Positions 62,241-64,000 of a DNA stretch of 64,000 bases are shown piece by piece (within the stretch, counting starts at the first letter, position 1; each line of letters begins with the position of its first letter). The notes beneath the pieces were generated by a model. That model was given only the letters and a program-made list of their open reading frames with translations. It made no database searches and was not told where the DNA came from. The stretch spans positions 248,001-312,000 of the forward strand of contig JAHBBC010000014.1 in assembly GCA_019915015.1 (NCBI GenBank), written 5' to 3'. The DNA is from Auriscalpium vulgare (lineage: Eukaryota; Basidiomycota; Agaricomycetes; Russulales; Auriscalpiaceae). A program made the translations under genes and the position numbers.

Positions 62241-63509
62241 ATGGTCCAAAGCGTCTTTGACCGTAGAGATACTGCCGTCCGCAAGACGACGGCGGCGACA
62301 GAATGGAGGACGATCCCGCCCACGATCAAGGTTAGGCATAAGAAGCGTCCCCCGCCGTTGACGATCTAGTACGTCCGGTCCATCTCTCACCACCCATAAT
62401 CCTCTGATCCCGTTCCCCGCAGCTCCAAGCGCTCATACGAGCAGCTTGTGCGATCTCCCGGCCCACTCGACACCGGCACGACCGCGTCCTCCTCGTCACT
62501 CCCTTCGTTCAGTTCCGCCTCCTCCGAGCCGCCCAGTGCGTTCGCGAGGCATCACCCATTCATCGTCGGGCTGGATCCCCGCGCCGGCTTTTACGCTACC
62601 CCGGAGTTCCAGCACTCCCCAGACACCGAGATCGACGAAATCCCTCTACCATCCTGGCTCGCAAAGAAGCCCGATTCGCTCGAGAGCGACGCCGCCCTGG
62701 AGGCGGTGGTCGAATTGGAGACAGAGAGCGAAGAGGCTGCGGAATCAAGTACGCCTATTACTCATATTCTCTCGACATATCTCTGACATCTCCGCACCAG
62801 TTCCGATTGTGCCTCCGCCTCCACCAGGGCCGGACGACCCTCTCCAATACCTCACCGACAACCCATGGACCCTACCCGAATACTTCCAGCTCCTCTCATT
62901 AGCCCCCGAGGGCGACCACGACTGGGAACGCATCGCCTCGGCGCTCAACGCCGCGTGCCCGCCAACTGCGCCGCAGCGCACGCCCTGGGACTGCTGGCAT
63001 CGCTGGGCGGTGCCGTGGTCCGCCCGCGCCGCGCCGGCGCCAGACGCGCAGACGTTGGCGCACGCCGTCGGGGTGCAGCACCCCTACCAATTCGTTGACA
63101 TGACGTCGTTGATCGACACCTTTGCCCTCGTCTCGCGCGCGCTCCCCTCCCCCACCCTGTCGCTCCCGCCCGACGACGCCGACGCCCCGCCGCCGCCGCC
63201 GTCCGCGCGCGTTCGCCATCCAGGTGCGTCCGTTCCGCCTCAGCGCGCGCCCGCGTGCTGACGGCAGTCGCAGACTACCCGCCGGTGACGAGCAGGCCGA
63301 ACGTGCCCCCGCGGACGTACGGGCACCGCGACTGGGGCATGTCGTCGTGGTTCCACATGTGTGCGGTCAATGTTGCCACGCTGCGCCGGCTTCTCTACCC
63401 ACCCCCCGATCCATCCACCTCTTCGCGCCCTCTCGTGCCGAGACACTTGCAGGATATGAAACTTGCCCCGCCGCCACGCCCTGGAGACCGCGCTTCTGTC
63501 TCGCGCTAG
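62241..63509 (+). CDS. hypothetical protein with possible Myb/SANT-like segment
   Basis: 370 residues from exons 62241-62368, 62423-62748, 62801-63223 and 63274-63509, all in-frame GT-AG junctions. Residues about 25-60 read WRTIPPTIKVRHKKRPPPL then YSKRSYEQLV; a Ser/acid-rich segment follows. The central part has NPWTLPEYFQLLSLAPEGD and WERIASALN, then TPWDCWHRWAVPW, with Trp spacing like a Myb/SANT repeat; the phrase TPWDC-W resembles the Myb region of the chromatin modifier Eaf1/Vid21, but the HSA domain and the rest of that large protein are not here. The C-terminal part (TYGHRDWGMSSWFHMCAVNV) is unrecognised. The start may lie further upstream. Confidence 0.5.
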
Positions 63510-64000
63510 CAGCTTCTCATTGCGATAGACGAGTGTGCGTGCGGACTTCCAGATCGAATGTATCTCAGAGCAGAAGCTCATGTTATTGTTATGACTAAAT
63601 TGAACGTATCCGGATACCTTATTGTAAGATGAAAGCTAATTGTGTGAGGTCAACGAGTAATTTGATCACTTGAGTTCGGCAAACAAGAAGTGCACAAAAA
63701 GACAATTAGCCAACCGGCGGCTGAATCTACCGGTAGCAAGGCGCCGCTTGAAGACAATTGCGCGCATTGGAAACGACTCGCTCGCTTTTGTTTGGTGTAC
63801 TGGCCCGGTGCTATGGCGATGTCAGCCAATACCCGCCAGCGCGCAAGAAGTTACGAGGAGGAAGCAGGCGGCGGCCGGGCCCAGTCATCTGATCGCGAAT
63901 GGCGCATCCCAAAAACTTCTTCATTTGTCCTATAATTCAACAATGCGCGTAAAACCAAAGCAGCTTCCTATGTATACAGTTCTGTCAACGCGGGTCAAGC
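63510..64000. other. intergenic, no gene seen
   Basis: Downstream flank to the window end. No recognisable motif. Confidence 0.5.

Overview
This is a gene-dense, GC-rich stretch of a basidiomycete nuclear genome, most likely an Agaricomycete. The signs are short GT-AG introns (about 42-90 bases) in almost every gene, genes on both strands with short spacers, and families typical of that class: a DUF6535-type membrane protein, a Rua1 C-terminal zinc-binding protein, an F-box/leucine-rich-repeat-like protein, an NLR-like helical-bundle/TPR protein and small secreted proteins. I rebuilt exon chains by hand from splice signals, reading frame and protein family, so boundaries are sequence-based inferences rather than transcript-supported facts.

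Left part (0-16.5 kb): a small secreted cysteine-containing protein; a divergent pair, exon-junction protein Mago nashi (-) and mitochondrial ribosomal protein S10 (+), separated by only 129 bp; a large RNA-binding RBR E3 ubiquitin ligase with six CCCH zinc fingers (-); a cystathionine gamma-synthase-like enzyme (+) with an apparent frameshift; a Zn2Cys6 remnant; a Rua1-type regulator (-); and a p24 cargo receptor (+).

Middle part (16.6-38 kb): a full-length ABCC-type exporter (-); a frameshifted F-box protein (+) whose 3' end meets the DEAH helicase Prp43 (-); a roughly 1 kb non-autonomous DNA transposon with terminal inverted repeats; a DUF6535 protein (-) with two apparent frameshifts; a degenerate repeat zone with a peroxiredoxin relic; the intact peroxiredoxin (-); and a casein kinase 1 (-).

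Right part (38-64 kb): a repeat-rich, gene-poor zone (38-44 kb); an unrecognised two-TM protein (-) divergent from a stand-alone medium-chain enoyl reductase (+); two tandem copies of a 96-residue secreted protein with dibasic sites (-); the DNA-repair protein Nbs1 (+) followed by a 3' duplication carrying a MutL/PMS1 fragment; an AT-rich island with an NLR-like TPR protein (-); and an unrecognised protein with a possible Myb/SANT-like segment (+).

There is no single obvious pathway cluster. Housekeeping roles dominate: RNA processing (Mago, Prp43, RBR-CCCH), organelle translation, vesicle transport, sulfur amino-acid metabolism, redox and DNA repair. The least ordinary signals are very small exons (6, 12, 17, 24 and 26 nt), the duplicated CCCH exons, the tandem secreted dibasic-site proteins, the AT-rich NLR-like gene, and a recurring pattern in which coding breaks would each be mended by one extra base in a homopolymer run.
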